Origin: Sphaerotilus montanus
Lineage (GTDB): Bacteria > Pseudomonadota > Gammaproteobacteria > Burkholderiales > Burkholderiaceae_C
Direction of reading: 5' to 3'
NCBI RefSeq assembly: GCF_013410775.1
Contig: NZ_JACCFH010000001.1
Span: 1,364,001-1,428,000, forward strand
DNA: 64,000 nt
In this document: positions 46,820 to 55,269 of the stretch, piece by piece
How positions within the stretch are numbered: position 1 is the first letter of the stretch
Layout: every line of letters starts with the position of its first letter
Notes under the pieces: model-generated
Databases searched by the model: none
The model's input: the letters and a program-made list of their open reading frames with translations, nothing else
Told to the model about the DNA's origin: nothing
Translations under genes and position numbers: made by a program

Positions 46820-47854
46820 TCAGCGCCCTGGCGCACGCCGCGCGGTCGAACCACGGGCGATGACCCGCGAAGCCAGCGTCTCGTGTCCGCCACCTGACAC
46901 CGCCGCATCGCCCCGGATGCGCTCGATGAGGCGCTGCATGGCCGTCTCGCCCGTCAGTTCGCTGGCCGTGTCGACAGTGGTCAGCGCCGGGCTCGCGTAA
47001 CGCCCGTAGATGATGTTGTCGAAGCCGGCAATCGAGACATCGTCCGGCACCCGCAACCCGAGCAGCTGCGCCTGGCCGAGCAGGCCCAGCGCCACCAGAT
47101 CGTTGTAGGTCACCACCGCGTCCGGCGGCTCGGCACAGAGCAGCACCGAGGAGGCGATCCGCTCGCCCTCGTCCGCCACCGCTGATTCGACGTCGAACAG
47201 CCGCAGCACGCCGTCACTGCCGTCGAAGGCGTCCTGCAGCCCCTTCCAGCGCTCGCTGCTCCAGCGCGCACCGCTGAACCCGACGTAGCTGATGCGGCGG
47301 TGCCCCAGGTCGCGCAGGTGGCGCCCCAGCATCTGCGCCGCCGCCCGGTTGTCCACGCCGACGCTGTAGCAGGCCGGATCAGGCTGCTGGCCACCGTAGT
47401 AGATGACCGGCAGGCCGGAATGCTTGAGCCACTCGATCGCCGCCTCCGACAGGCGCGCGCTGACGATGATGCCGTCCACCCGGCGGCTGAGCGCCTGCAG
47501 CATGGTCAGCTCGGGCGTGTGGCCCTCGGCCGTGTCGGTGAACAGCAGGTTGAGACCCGCCCGCTCCGCGACGCGGGACGAGCCCTTCACGAGGCTGGTG
47601 AAGTGCGGATTGCAGATGTCGAGGATGACGATGCCGACGTTGCCGGTCTGGCCGGTGATCATGCCGCGCGCCATCGGGTTGGAGCTGTAGCCCAGCTCGC
47701 GCACGGCGGTCGTGACGCGCTCCTCGACCTCGCGGGTGAAGCGCTGGCCGCCGTTGATGAACTTGGAGACCGTCGCCGTGGACACGCCCGCCGCCTGGGC
47801 AACGTCGCGGATGGTGGCTGCCTTGCGGCGGCGGGCGGGAGTGTCGTCTGTCAT
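46820..47854 (-). CDS. LacI-family transcriptional regulator of the TRAP/uronate operon
   Basis: 344 residues. The LacI helix-turn-helix and hinge are TIRDVAQAAGVSTATVSKFINGG (about 14-36) and the effector domain (about 70-340) has VGIVILDICNPHF, DGIIVSARLS, VGVDNRAAAQML and SIAGFDNI. It should bind the TTAAACGTTTA palindromes upstream (47883-47975) and control dctPQM and itself, responding to a sugar or sugar acid. It is divergent from dctP with a 160-base gap. Confidence 0.94.
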   Translation of the reverse strand: MTDDTPARRRKAATIRDVAQAAGVSTATVSKFINGGQRFTREVEERVTTAVRELGYSSNPMARGMITGQTGNVGIVILDICNPHFTSLVKGSSRVAERAGLNLLFTDTAEGHTPELTMLQALSRRVDGIIVSARLSEAAIEWLKHSGLPVIYYGGQQPDPACYSVGVDNRAAAQMLGRHLRDLGHRRISYVGFSGARWSSERWKGLQDAFDGSDGVLRLFDVESAVADEGERIASSVLLCAEPPDAVVTYNDLVALGLLGQAQLLGLRVPDDVSIAGFDNIIYGRYASPALTTVDTASELTGETAMQRLIERIRGDAAVSGGGHETLASRVIARGSTARRAPGR

Positions 47855-47882
47855 GGCCGTCAGAGTGTAGCGCCTGGCCGAG

Positions 47883-47893
47883 TTAAACGTTTA
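47883..47893. promoter_or_regulatory. LacI-type operator 1
   Basis: TTAAACGTTTA (47883-47893), an odd-even palindrome with a central CG, matches the operator style of the LacI family. It lies 28 bases upstream of the lacI start, in a position to repress that gene. Confidence 0.65.
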
Positions 47894-47946
47894 CTTCCAC
47901 TGGGTTCCACATAACCCGAATCGGGCTAATACCTAGCAATGGAACG

Positions 47947-47976
47947 TTGACCTGACTCCAAGGTTAAACGTTTAAT
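47947..47976 (+). promoter_or_regulatory. Candidate dctP promoter overlapping an operator
   Basis: TTGACC (47947-47952) and TTTAAT (47971-47976) are 18 bases apart, each differing from the sigma70 consensus by one base. The -10 box lies inside the second operator, a layout that would allow repression by LacI-type occlusion. Confidence 0.55.
47964..47975. promoter_or_regulatory. LacI-type operator 2
   Basis: TTAAACGTTTAA is a perfect 12-base palindrome, 81 bases centre to centre from operator 1 and covering the dctP -10 region. The two sites share ten or more identical positions. Confidence 0.7.
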
Positions 47977-48014
47977 CCCCCTGCCGACGCCCTTCATTCC
48001 AGAGGAGACATCCC

Positions 48015-48989
48015 ATGCCCCAGACCACCACCCCCCGCCTGCTCGCCGCCCTGCTGGGCGCCGCTGCGCTGTCGTGCGCCCAGGCCGCCGAGTTCCGCTC
48101 GGCCGACATCCACAACTCGGACGACTACCCGACCGTCGCCGCCGTCAAGCACATGAGCCAGTACCTGGAGCAGAAGAGCGGCGGCAAGTACAAGATCAAG
48201 GTCTTCAACAAGGGCGCGCTCGGCACCGAGAAGGAGACCATCGACCAGGTCAAGATCGGCGCGCTGGAGATGACCCGCGTCAACATCAGCCCGATGAACG
48301 CGGTCTGCGCCAAGACGCAGGTGCCGACGATGCCCTTCCTGTTCAGCTCGATCGAGCACATGCGCAAGTCGCTGGACGGCCCGGTCGGCGAGGAGATCCT
48401 GAAGTCCTGCGAGGACCAGGGCTTCGTCGGACTGGCCTTCTACGACTCGGGCGCCCGCTCGCTCTATGCCAAGAAGCCGATCAGGACGGTGGCCGACGTG
48501 AAGGGCATGAAGGTGCGCGTGCAGCAGTCGGACCTGTGGGTGGCGCTCGTCGGCGCGATGGGCGGCAACGCGACGCCGATGCCCTTCGGCGAGGTCTACA
48601 CCGGCCTGAAGACCGGCCTGCTCGACGCCGCCGAGAACAACATCCCGTCGTACGACAGCGTCAAGCACTACGAGTCGGCCAAGTACTACTCCAAGACCGA
48701 ACACTCGATGGCCCCCGAGATGCTGCTGATGTCCAAGGTGGTCTGGGACAAGCTGCCCAAGGCGGACCAGGACCTGTTCCGCGCCGCGGCCAAGGAATCG
48801 GTCGCCTTCCAGCGCAAGAAGTGGGACGAGCAGGAAACCAAGTCGCTGGCTGCCGTCAAGGCCGGCGGCGCCGAAATCATCGACGTGGACAAGAAGTCCT
48901 TCCAGGCCGTGATGGGCCCGGTCTACGACAAGTTCATGACCACGCCGGACCTCAAGCGCCTGGTCAAGACGATCCAGGACACCAAGTAA
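48015..48989 (+). CDS. dctP: TRAP transporter periplasmic substrate-binding protein DctP
   Basis: 324 residues. Signal peptide about 1-25 ([19 protein letters not shown]). The mature protein has the TRAP DctP fold: [20 protein letters not shown], the [40 protein letters not shown]-like region (positions 165-205) with the substrate-contacting Arg, and [15 protein letters not shown]. It binds an organic acid, very likely a uronate given the neighbours. Starts the dctPQM operon; the operators lie upstream. Confidence 0.95.
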   Translation: MPQTTTPRLLAALLGAAALSCAQAAEFRSADIHNSDDYPTVAAVKHMSQYLEQKSGGKYKIKVFNKGALGTEKETIDQVKIGALEMTRVNISPMNAVCAKTQVPTMPFLFSSIEHMRKSLDGPVGEEILKSCEDQGFVGLAFYDSGARSLYAKKPIRTVADVKGMKVRVQQSDLWVALVGAMGGNATPMPFGEVYTGLKTGLLDAAENNIPSYDSVKHYESAKYYSKTEHSMAPEMLLMSKVVWDKLPKADQDLFRAAAKESVAFQRKKWDEQETKSLAAVKAGGAEIIDVDKKSFQAVMGPVYDKFMTTPDLKRLVKTIQDTK

Positions 48990-49002
48990 GGCAGGCGCGG
49001 CC

Positions 49003-49491
49003 ATGTACACCAAGTTCTGTGCCGCCCTGTCCAAGCTCAGCCTCGTGCTGGGCGTGGTCGGGTTGATCGCGGTGATCCTGTGCGTGCAGTACCAGGTGAT
49101 CGGCCGCTACGTCTTCAACGACACGCCGACCTGGGCCGAGGCGCTGTCGATGCTGCTGGTGCTCTTCGTCACCGCCTTCGGGCTCGCGGTGGGCGTGCGG
49201 GATGCGGGCCACATCGGGCTCGAATCGATGGTCGCGCTGCTGCCGGACCGCTGGCGCCACCGGGTCGAGTTGCTGATCCACGCGCTGGTCGGCCTGTTCG
49301 GCTTCCTGATGGCCCAGGGTGGCTGGATGTGGGCGAGCGCCAAGTGGGGCGAGAAGAAACCGATGCTGCCCGTGCCGGACGGCATCGACTACGTGCCGGT
49401 GGTCATCGCCGGCGTGCTGATCGTGCTGTTCTCGATCGAACACATCCTCGCGCTGCTGCGCGGCACCGAGGTGACGCCCTCATGGAACTGA
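49003..49491 (+). CDS. dctQ: TRAP transporter small membrane subunit DctQ
   Basis: 162 residues, four predicted transmembrane helices (first at about 12-32). The DctQ signature QVIGRYVFNDTPTWAEALSMLLVLFV and the acidic PTWAEE-like pair are visible. It pairs with DctM in sodium-driven uptake. Its last ten bases overlap the dctM start. Confidence 0.93.
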   Translation: MYTKFCAALSKLSLVLGVVGLIAVILCVQYQVIGRYVFNDTPTWAEALSMLLVLFVTAFGLAVGVRDAGHIGLESMVALLPDRWRHRVELLIHALVGLFGFLMAQGGWMWASAKWGEKKPMLPVPDGIDYVPVVIAGVLIVLFSIEHILALLRGTEVTPSWN

Positions 49492-50774
49492 CTGTCCTCT
49501 GCGTGAGCTTCACGCTGCTGTTGCTGCTGGGCGTGCCGGTCGCGTTCGCGATCGGGCTGTCGTCGGTGGCCACCATCGTCGCAGCCGGCCTGCCCGTGGC
49601 CATCGTCTTCCAGAAGATGGTCGGCGGCATGCAGGTCTTCAGCTTTCTCGCCATCCCCTTCTTCGTCTTCGCGGGTGAGCTGATGCTCTACGGCGGCATC
49701 GCCGACCGCATCGTGCGCTTCGCCAACAGCCTGGTCGGCCATGTGCGCGGCGGGCTGGGCATGAGCAACGTGCTCGGCTGCACCATCTTCGGCGGTGTCG
49801 CCGGCTCGCCGCTGGCCGACGTGTCCGCGATCGGCTCGGTGATGATCCCGCTGATGAAGAAGGAAGGCTACGACGCCGACTACGCCGTCAACGTCACCAC
49901 CCACGCGGCGCTGGTCGGCGCGATCATGCCGACCTCGCACAACATGATCATCTACACGCTGGCCACCTCGGGGCTGGCCTCGGTCAGCGTGCTCAGCCTG
50001 ATGCTGGCCGGGCTGGTGCCGGCGATCATCCTGACGCTGTGCAACCTCGCCGCCGCCTACTGGGTGGCGGTCAAGCGCGGCTACCCGGTGCGGCCGGGCG
50101 GTTTCGGCGGCTGGCCGGCGGTGCTGACGGCGTTCCTCGCGTCGCTGCCGGGCTTGCTGGTGGTGGTGATCATCCTGGGCGGCATCCTGTCGGGCGCGTT
50201 CACGGCGACCGAATCGGCCTCGATCGCGGTGGCCTGGGCGCTGCTGATCACGACGCTGGTCTACCGCTCGCTGACGTGGAAGAACTTCCTCAAGGCCTGT
50301 GCCAAGGCGTGCAAGACCACCGGCGTCGTGCTGCTGCTGATCGGCATCTCCAGCGCTTTCGGCTACTTCATGGCCCTGTACGAGGTGCCGCAGAAGACCG
50401 GCGCGCTGATGACGTCCGTGTCGAGCGAGCCGTGGGTGATCTTCCTGATGATCAACGTGCTGCTGTTCATCCTGGGCACCTTCCTGGACATGGCGGCGAC
50501 CATCCTGATCTGCACGCCGATCTTCCTGCCCATCGCGATGCAGTTCGGCATGGACCCGGTGCAGTTCGGAATCATCATGCTCATCAACTGCGCGCTCGGG
50601 CTGAACACGCCGCCGGTCGGCTCGGTGCAGTTCGTCGGCTGCGCGATCGGGGAGATCTCGGTCGGTCAGGTGATGCGCACGATCGGCCCGTTCTATGGTG
50701 CGCTGGGCGCCTGCCTGCTGTTCGTGACCTACGTGCCGGCCTTCTCGCTGTGGCTGCCGTCGCTGTTCAAGTGA
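49482..50774 (+). CDS. dctM: TRAP transporter large membrane subunit DctM
   Basis: 430 residues with about 12 predicted helices. VAGSPLADVSAIGSVMIPLM and ISGAFTATESASIAVAWALL (here LSGAFTATESASIAVAWAL) are the DctM hallmarks, with NTPPVGSVQFVGCAIG near the end. It is the main channel of the importer. Within the 40 bases after it, a 10-base repeat and the udh ribosome-binding site occur. Confidence 0.95.
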   Translation: MELTVLCVSFTLLLLLGVPVAFAIGLSSVATIVAAGLPVAIVFQKMVGGMQVFSFLAIPFFVFAGELMLYGGIADRIVRFANSLVGHVRGGLGMSNVLGCTIFGGVAGSPLADVSAIGSVMIPLMKKEGYDADYAVNVTTHAALVGAIMPTSHNMIIYTLATSGLASVSVLSLMLAGLVPAIILTLCNLAAAYWVAVKRGYPVRPGGFGGWPAVLTAFLASLPGLLVVVIILGGILSGAFTATESASIAVAWALLITTLVYRSLTWKNFLKACAKACKTTGVVLLLIGISSAFGYFMALYEVPQKTGALMTSVSSEPWVIFLMINVLLFILGTFLDMAATILICTPIFLPIAMQFGMDPVQFGIIMLINCALGLNTPPVGSVQFVGCAIGEISVGQVMRTIGPFYGALGACLLFVTYVPAFSLWLPSLFK

Positions 50775-50784
50775 TCCCCTGCTT

Positions 50785-50804
50785 CCCCTCGGATCCCCTC
50801 GGAG
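50785..50804. repeat. 10-base tandem duplication between dctM and udh
   Basis: TCCCCTCGGA occurs twice, directly adjacent, 11 bases before the udh start. It adds a second CGGA next to the GGAG ribosome-binding site. A recent slippage is the likely origin. Confidence 0.7.
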
Positions 50805-50814
50805 ACCCTTCCTG

Positions 50815-51648
50815 ATGCTCGACCGCCCCGCTTCCGCCATCCGTTTCAAGCGCCTGCTGCTGACCGGCGCGGCCGGCAACCTCGGCCGCGAACTCCGGCC
50901 CCGCCTGAAAGCCTATTGCGACACGCTGCGCCTGAGTGCCCGGGGCGACACGCTCGGCGCCGCCGGCCCGGGTGAAGAACTCGCCCCGGCCGACCTCGCG
51001 GACAAGGCCGCCGTGTTCGCCGCGCTCGACGGCGTCGAGGCGGTCGTCCACATGGGCGGCGTCTCGACCGAGCAGACCTGGGAATCCATCCGTGACGGCA
51101 ACATCACCGGCATGGTCAACCTCTACGAAGCCGCCCGCCACCACGGCGTCAAGCGCATCGTCTTCGCCAGCTCCAACCACGTCACCGGCTTCTACCGCCA
51201 GGACGAGGTCGTCAGCCCGCGTGACCCGGTGCGCCCGGACGGCTTCTACGGCCTGTCGAAGTGCTTCGGCGAGAACCTCGCGCAGCTCTACTGGGACCGC
51301 TTCGGCATCGAGACGGTGAGCGTGCGCATCGGCTCGTCGTTCGCCGCGCCCAAGGACCGCCGCATGCTCGCCACCTGGATGAGCTTCGACGACACCGAGC
51401 GGCTGATCGTCGCCGCGCTCACCGCCCCGGTGGTCGGTCACAGCATCATTTACGGCATGAGCGACAACGCCACGACCTGGTGGGACAACACCTCCGCGCG
51501 CCACATCGGCTACCGGCCGCAGGACTCGTCGGACGTGTTCCGCGCCGAGGTCGAGGCGCGCCAGCAGACGCTGGACCGCGACGATCCGGCGGTCGTCTAC
51601 CAGGGCGGCGCGTTCGTGCGCACCGGGCCGTTCTTCGCGGGGGAATGA
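50815..51648 (+). CDS. udh: Uronate dehydrogenase
   Basis: 277 residues, NAD-dependent epimerase/dehydratase fold. Rossmann loop LTGAAGNLGRELRPRL (about 18-33), then FASSNHVTGFY and DGFYGLSKCFGENLAQLYW with the catalytic Tyr/Lys (YxxxK). The SSNHVTG-type wording is characteristic of hexuronate dehydrogenases. It oxidises glucuronate or galacturonate to the aldaro-lactone using NAD. Neighbouring lactonase and dehydratases support the assignment. Confidence 0.93.
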   Translation: MLDRPASAIRFKRLLLTGAAGNLGRELRPRLKAYCDTLRLSARGDTLGAAGPGEELAPADLADKAAVFAALDGVEAVVHMGGVSTEQTWESIRDGNITGMVNLYEAARHHGVKRIVFASSNHVTGFYRQDEVVSPRDPVRPDGFYGLSKCFGENLAQLYWDRFGIETVSVRIGSSFAAPKDRRMLATWMSFDDTERLIVAALTAPVVGHSIIYGMSDNATTWWDNTSARHIGYRPQDSSDVFRAEVEARQQTLDRDDPAVVYQGGAFVRTGPFFAGE

Positions 51649-52610
51649 GCATGGAACCGCTGTCGCTGCGTTATCCCGATCCCGCGGTCGAAGTCCTGCA
51701 CCCGGACTTCCTGAAGCTGCGGCTGTTCAACGCCAGTGTCGAGCGGCTGGCCACCGGGCTGCGCTGGGCCGAGGGGCCGGTGTGGTTCGGCGACGGACGC
51801 TACCTGCTGGTGTCGGACATCCCGAACGACCGCATCCTGCGCTGGGACGATTGCTCCGGCCAGATGAGCGTGTTCCGCCAGCCGTCGAACAACGCCAACG
51901 GCCACGCCCGCGATGCGCAAGGGCGGCTCGTCAGTTGTGAACACCTCACCCGCCGCGTGACCCGCACCGAACACGACGGGCGCGTCACGGTGCTGGCGGA
52001 CCGCTTCGAGGGTGCCCGGCTGAACTCGCCCAACGACATCACGCTGTGCCGCCGCGATGGCGCGGTCTGGTTCACCGACCCGAGCTTCGGCATCGGCGGG
52101 CACTGGGAGGGCGAGCCAGCCGAGCAGGAGTGTCCGCACGGCGTCTACCGGATCGACGCGCTGACCGGCGGGCTGACGTGCCCGATCGATGACCTCGACG
52201 GGCCGAACGGGCTGGCGTTCTCGCCGGACGAGTCCGTGCTCTACGTGATCGAGAGCCGCGCCACGCCGCACCGTCTGATCTGGGCCTACGACCACGCCGC
52301 CGACGGCACGCTGTCGAACAAGCGGCTGCACGTCGATGCCGACGGGCCGGGGGCGCTGGACGGGATGGCCTGCGACGTGGCGGGAAATCTCTGGTGCGGC
52401 TTCGGCAGCAATGGCGCGCCGGGCGCAGACCCCGCCGCGCTGGACGGCGTGCGCGTCTACAACCCCTCAGGCCAGCTGATCGGCCACATCCATTTGCCCG
52501 AACGCTGCGCGAATGTGTGCTTTGGCGGGGCGAAGGGGAATCGGCTGTTCATGGCGGCGAGTCATTCGGTGTATGCGCTGTACGTCAACACGACCGGGGC
52601 GGTGCGCTGA
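51645..52610 (+). CDS. SMP-30/gluconolaconase-type lactonase (aldarolactone hydrolase)
   Basis: 321 residues, six-bladed beta-propeller of the SMP-30 family. The metal-binding residues sit in LRWAEGPVWFGDG (Glu), RLNSPNDITL (Asn) and DLDGPNGLAFSPDESVLYV with ALDGMACDVAGNLWCGF (Asp). It should open the 1,4- or 1,5-aldarolactone made by Udh to an aldarate. It overlaps udh by four bases (ATGA), strong support for a joint pathway. Confidence 0.92.
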   Translation: MSMEPLSLRYPDPAVEVLHPDFLKLRLFNASVERLATGLRWAEGPVWFGDGRYLLVSDIPNDRILRWDDCSGQMSVFRQPSNNANGHARDAQGRLVSCEHLTRRVTRTEHDGRVTVLADRFEGARLNSPNDITLCRRDGAVWFTDPSFGIGGHWEGEPAEQECPHGVYRIDALTGGLTCPIDDLDGPNGLAFSPDESVLYVIESRATPHRLIWAYDHAADGTLSNKRLHVDADGPGALDGMACDVAGNLWCGFGSNGAPGADPAALDGVRVYNPSGQLIGHIHLPERCANVCFGGAKGNRLFMAASHSVYALYVNTTGAVR

Positions 52611-52698
52611 GTGTGACGTTTTTGGCGAGCGCCTCGGACGGAAGGTCGGGCAGGCACCGGATCACGCAGAATCGCCCATCTGCTCTTTCCCCGCCACG

Positions 52699-55248
52699 AT
52701 GCCCGATCTTCTCCGCTGGCTGCGGCACCTGGTGCCAGTGCTGCTGCTCTCGCTGGTCCTGGTGGCCATCGGTGCGGCACGGGCAGGGGCATCGGTGCCG
52801 GCATTCGATGGACCCGCCATGGACCTGGCGGCGGCAGCGGCGGACGGACCCATCGACCTGGTCCACGCGATGCAGGCCTTGCGCGAACCCCTCTCCGCCG
52901 TGTCGGCGGGCACGGACGTGCTGCGCCGCCCGGGCTGGCAACCCGCCACGGTCGAACACCGCAACGGCTCGTGGATGCGCTCGGCGGTCTGGCTCACCGG
53001 ACGCGTCCGCAACAGCGGTGACCAGCCACTGACGCGCTGGGTCGTGGTCACACCGTGGCGCATCGAGCAGATCGCCCTGCTGGTACTGCGCGATGACGGC
53101 ACGAACACGGTCCTCAGCCACCGTCTGGCGGGCCGGACGGCGCTGTTGTCGCCGGCGTGGGACGGCCATGTGGAGTCGGTCTTTCCCGTGACGCTGGCGC
53201 CGGGCGAGACCGTGCGCCTGCTGGTCCGGCTGCAGGACCTGACCGTACCCACCGCCTTCGTCCGGGCCTGGTCCCCCGCCGCCTACCAACGCCACCAGAC
53301 CACCACCCTCCTCTGGCAAATCGCCTTGACCGCCGGCGCGGCGATGCTGGTGGCCGGACTGCTCGCCTCGCGGGACCGCGGCCTTCAGCTGATGGGCGCC
53401 TGGCTGCTGGTCGCTGTCGGCTTCGAGACCACGTTCCGCGGGCAATGGCTGTTCTATCTGTGGCCGACGCTGGTGGCCTGGCAGATCCCGCTGTTTTCGG
53501 TGTTCGGTGCGCTGGGGTACACCGGGTTCTTGCTGGCGTCGCGCATGCTGCTCGGCATGGGCTGGAGCGGCCGGCTGAACGGGCTGATGTACGGCAGCTG
53601 CGCCGTGGCCTTGCTGGCGGGACTGAGCACCTTGTTCGTCGAGGACCACCTGCTGTCCCGCCGCATCGTCAGCTCGGCGGGCGTGGTGAGCATTGTCCTG
53701 TGGCCCTTCATCGCCTGGCGTGTCCCCTTCCGCCCGGAGGAGACCGAGCTGCGCAAGATGCGCTGGGCGCTGACACTGTGCTGCCTCTCGATCGCCGTCT
53801 ATGTGTTCCTCTCCCGCGGAGGGCCTCTGCCCGAGTGGCAACTCACCTTGTGGTCCTATCTTCGGCTCGATCTGCTGCCGGTCATTGGTGTCCTGCTGGT
53901 GTACCAGGGGGTGCGCCACCGCGCCGAGACAGAACAGCGCCGCCGCATCGAACGCCTCGCCTTCCACGATGCGCTGACCGGCCTGCCCAACCGGGTGCAG
54001 GCGATGGACACGCTGCGGGCCGCACTGGAGGCGCCTGCGGGTGCCCGCCCGACGGTGCGGCCGGTCGCGGTGCTCTTCATCGACCTCGACCACTTCAAGC
54101 AGATCAACGACACCTATGGCCACGCCCAGGGGGACCGGCTGCTGTGCGGCGTGGCCGAGCGCCTGACCACCGGTCTGGGCACGCACGGCACGGCCTGTCG
54201 CCTCTCCGGTGACGAGTTCATGGCCATCCTGCCGGGCACCGTGACCGCGGAACACGCCCTGCAGCAGGCCCGGCACCTGCGCGACACCATGGCCCGGACC
54301 TTCGACCTGGATGGCGTGCAGATCCGCGCCGGCTGCTCGGTCGGCGTGGCCCTGGCCCCGACCCACGGACAGGACGCCGAGTCGCTGATGCGCCACGCCG
54401 ACATGGCGCTGTACGAAGCCAAACGGGCCGGCGAAGGCCATGTCCGGCTGTTCGACGCCCCGATGAACCTGCGCTTCGTGGAGCGGGCGCGGCTGCGGCA
54501 AGCGCTGCCCGAGGCGCTCGCACGGGGCGAGTTCTCGCTCGTCTACCAGCCGCAGCAGACCTTGGGACGCGGGCACACCCTCGGATGCGAAGCCCTGCTG
54601 CGCTGGCAGCACCCCGATCTGGGCCTGACTGCGCCCGAGGTCTTCATCCCGGTGGCCGAAGACTGCGGTCTGATCGTGCCGATCGGGGCGTGGGTACTGG
54701 AGCAGGCATGCCGGCAAGCGACCCGCTGGCCGGACGGGCAGTCGGTGGCGGTGAACGTCTCGGCGGTGCAACTGCACTCGGGTCTGCTGGTGCAGCAGGT
54801 GCAGCACGCGCTGGAGGCCTCCGGCCTGGCGCCCGGACGGCTGGAGCTGGAACTGACGGAATCCGCCCTGATCGACGGCGAAGAGAAGGTGCGACCGACA
54901 CTGGAGCGGCTGCGCGCACTGGGCGTGCGGCTGGCGATCGACGACTTCGGCACCGGCTATTCCAGCCTGTCCTACCTGCAGCGCCTGCCCATCGACCGCC
55001 TCAAGATCGACCGGTCCTTCGTCATGGCGCTGACCACCCCCGAGGCCGCGGACCGCTCGCTGGCCGCCGCGGTGGTCCGCATCGCCCGCACGCTGGAGAT
55101 GGACACGGTGGCCGAGGGCGTGGAGTCACTGGACCTGCTGCCGCAGCTCCGGGCCCTGGGCTGCGACATGGTCCAGGGGTACGCGATCGCGCGCCCGATG
55201 CCGGCAGACGCGCTGCTGGACTGGCTGAGGCAAGCCCGGGGCGCGTGA
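52699..55248 (+). CDS. Membrane GGDEF-EAL cyclic di-GMP protein with 7TM-DISM-type sensor
   Basis: 849 residues from ATG 52699 (MPDLLRWLRHLVPVLLL). Signal/anchor (about 6-28), an extracytoplasmic sensor (about 35-190, DISMED2-like), seven transmembrane segments (about 195-400), then a GGDEF domain with the modified loop SGDEF near residue 503, and an EAL domain with CEALLRWQHP near 629 and GTGYSSLSYLQRLPIDRLKIDRSF. The EAL motifs for phosphodiesterase activity are complete; the SGDEF loop may or may not synthesise. It is a lone plus-strand gene inside the uronate locus. Confidence 0.9.
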   Translation: MPDLLRWLRHLVPVLLLSLVLVAIGAARAGASVPAFDGPAMDLAAAAADGPIDLVHAMQALREPLSAVSAGTDVLRRPGWQPATVEHRNGSWMRSAVWLTGRVRNSGDQPLTRWVVVTPWRIEQIALLVLRDDGTNTVLSHRLAGRTALLSPAWDGHVESVFPVTLAPGETVRLLVRLQDLTVPTAFVRAWSPAAYQRHQTTTLLWQIALTAGAAMLVAGLLASRDRGLQLMGAWLLVAVGFETTFRGQWLFYLWPTLVAWQIPLFSVFGALGYTGFLLASRMLLGMGWSGRLNGLMYGSCAVALLAGLSTLFVEDHLLSRRIVSSAGVVSIVLWPFIAWRVPFRPEETELRKMRWALTLCCLSIAVYVFLSRGGPLPEWQLTLWSYLRLDLLPVIGVLLVYQGVRHRAETEQRRRIERLAFHDALTGLPNRVQAMDTLRAALEAPAGARPTVRPVAVLFIDLDHFKQINDTYGHAQGDRLLCGVAERLTTGLGTHGTACRLSGDEFMAILPGTVTAEHALQQARHLRDTMARTFDLDGVQIRAGCSVGVALAPTHGQDAESLMRHADMALYEAKRAGEGHVRLFDAPMNLRFVERARLRQALPEALARGEFSLVYQPQQTLGRGHTLGCEALLRWQHPDLGLTAPEVFIPVAEDCGLIVPIGAWVLEQACRQATRWPDGQSVAVNVSAVQLHSGLLVQQVQHALEASGLAPGRLELELTESALIDGEEKVRPTLERLRALGVRLAIDDFGTGYSSLSYLQRLPIDRLKIDRSFVMALTTPEAADRSLAAAVVRIARTLEMDTVAEGVESLDLLPQLRALGCDMVQGYAIARPMPADALLDWLRQARGA

Positions 55249-55269
55249 CCTCCGCGCGCGTGGCCGGGT

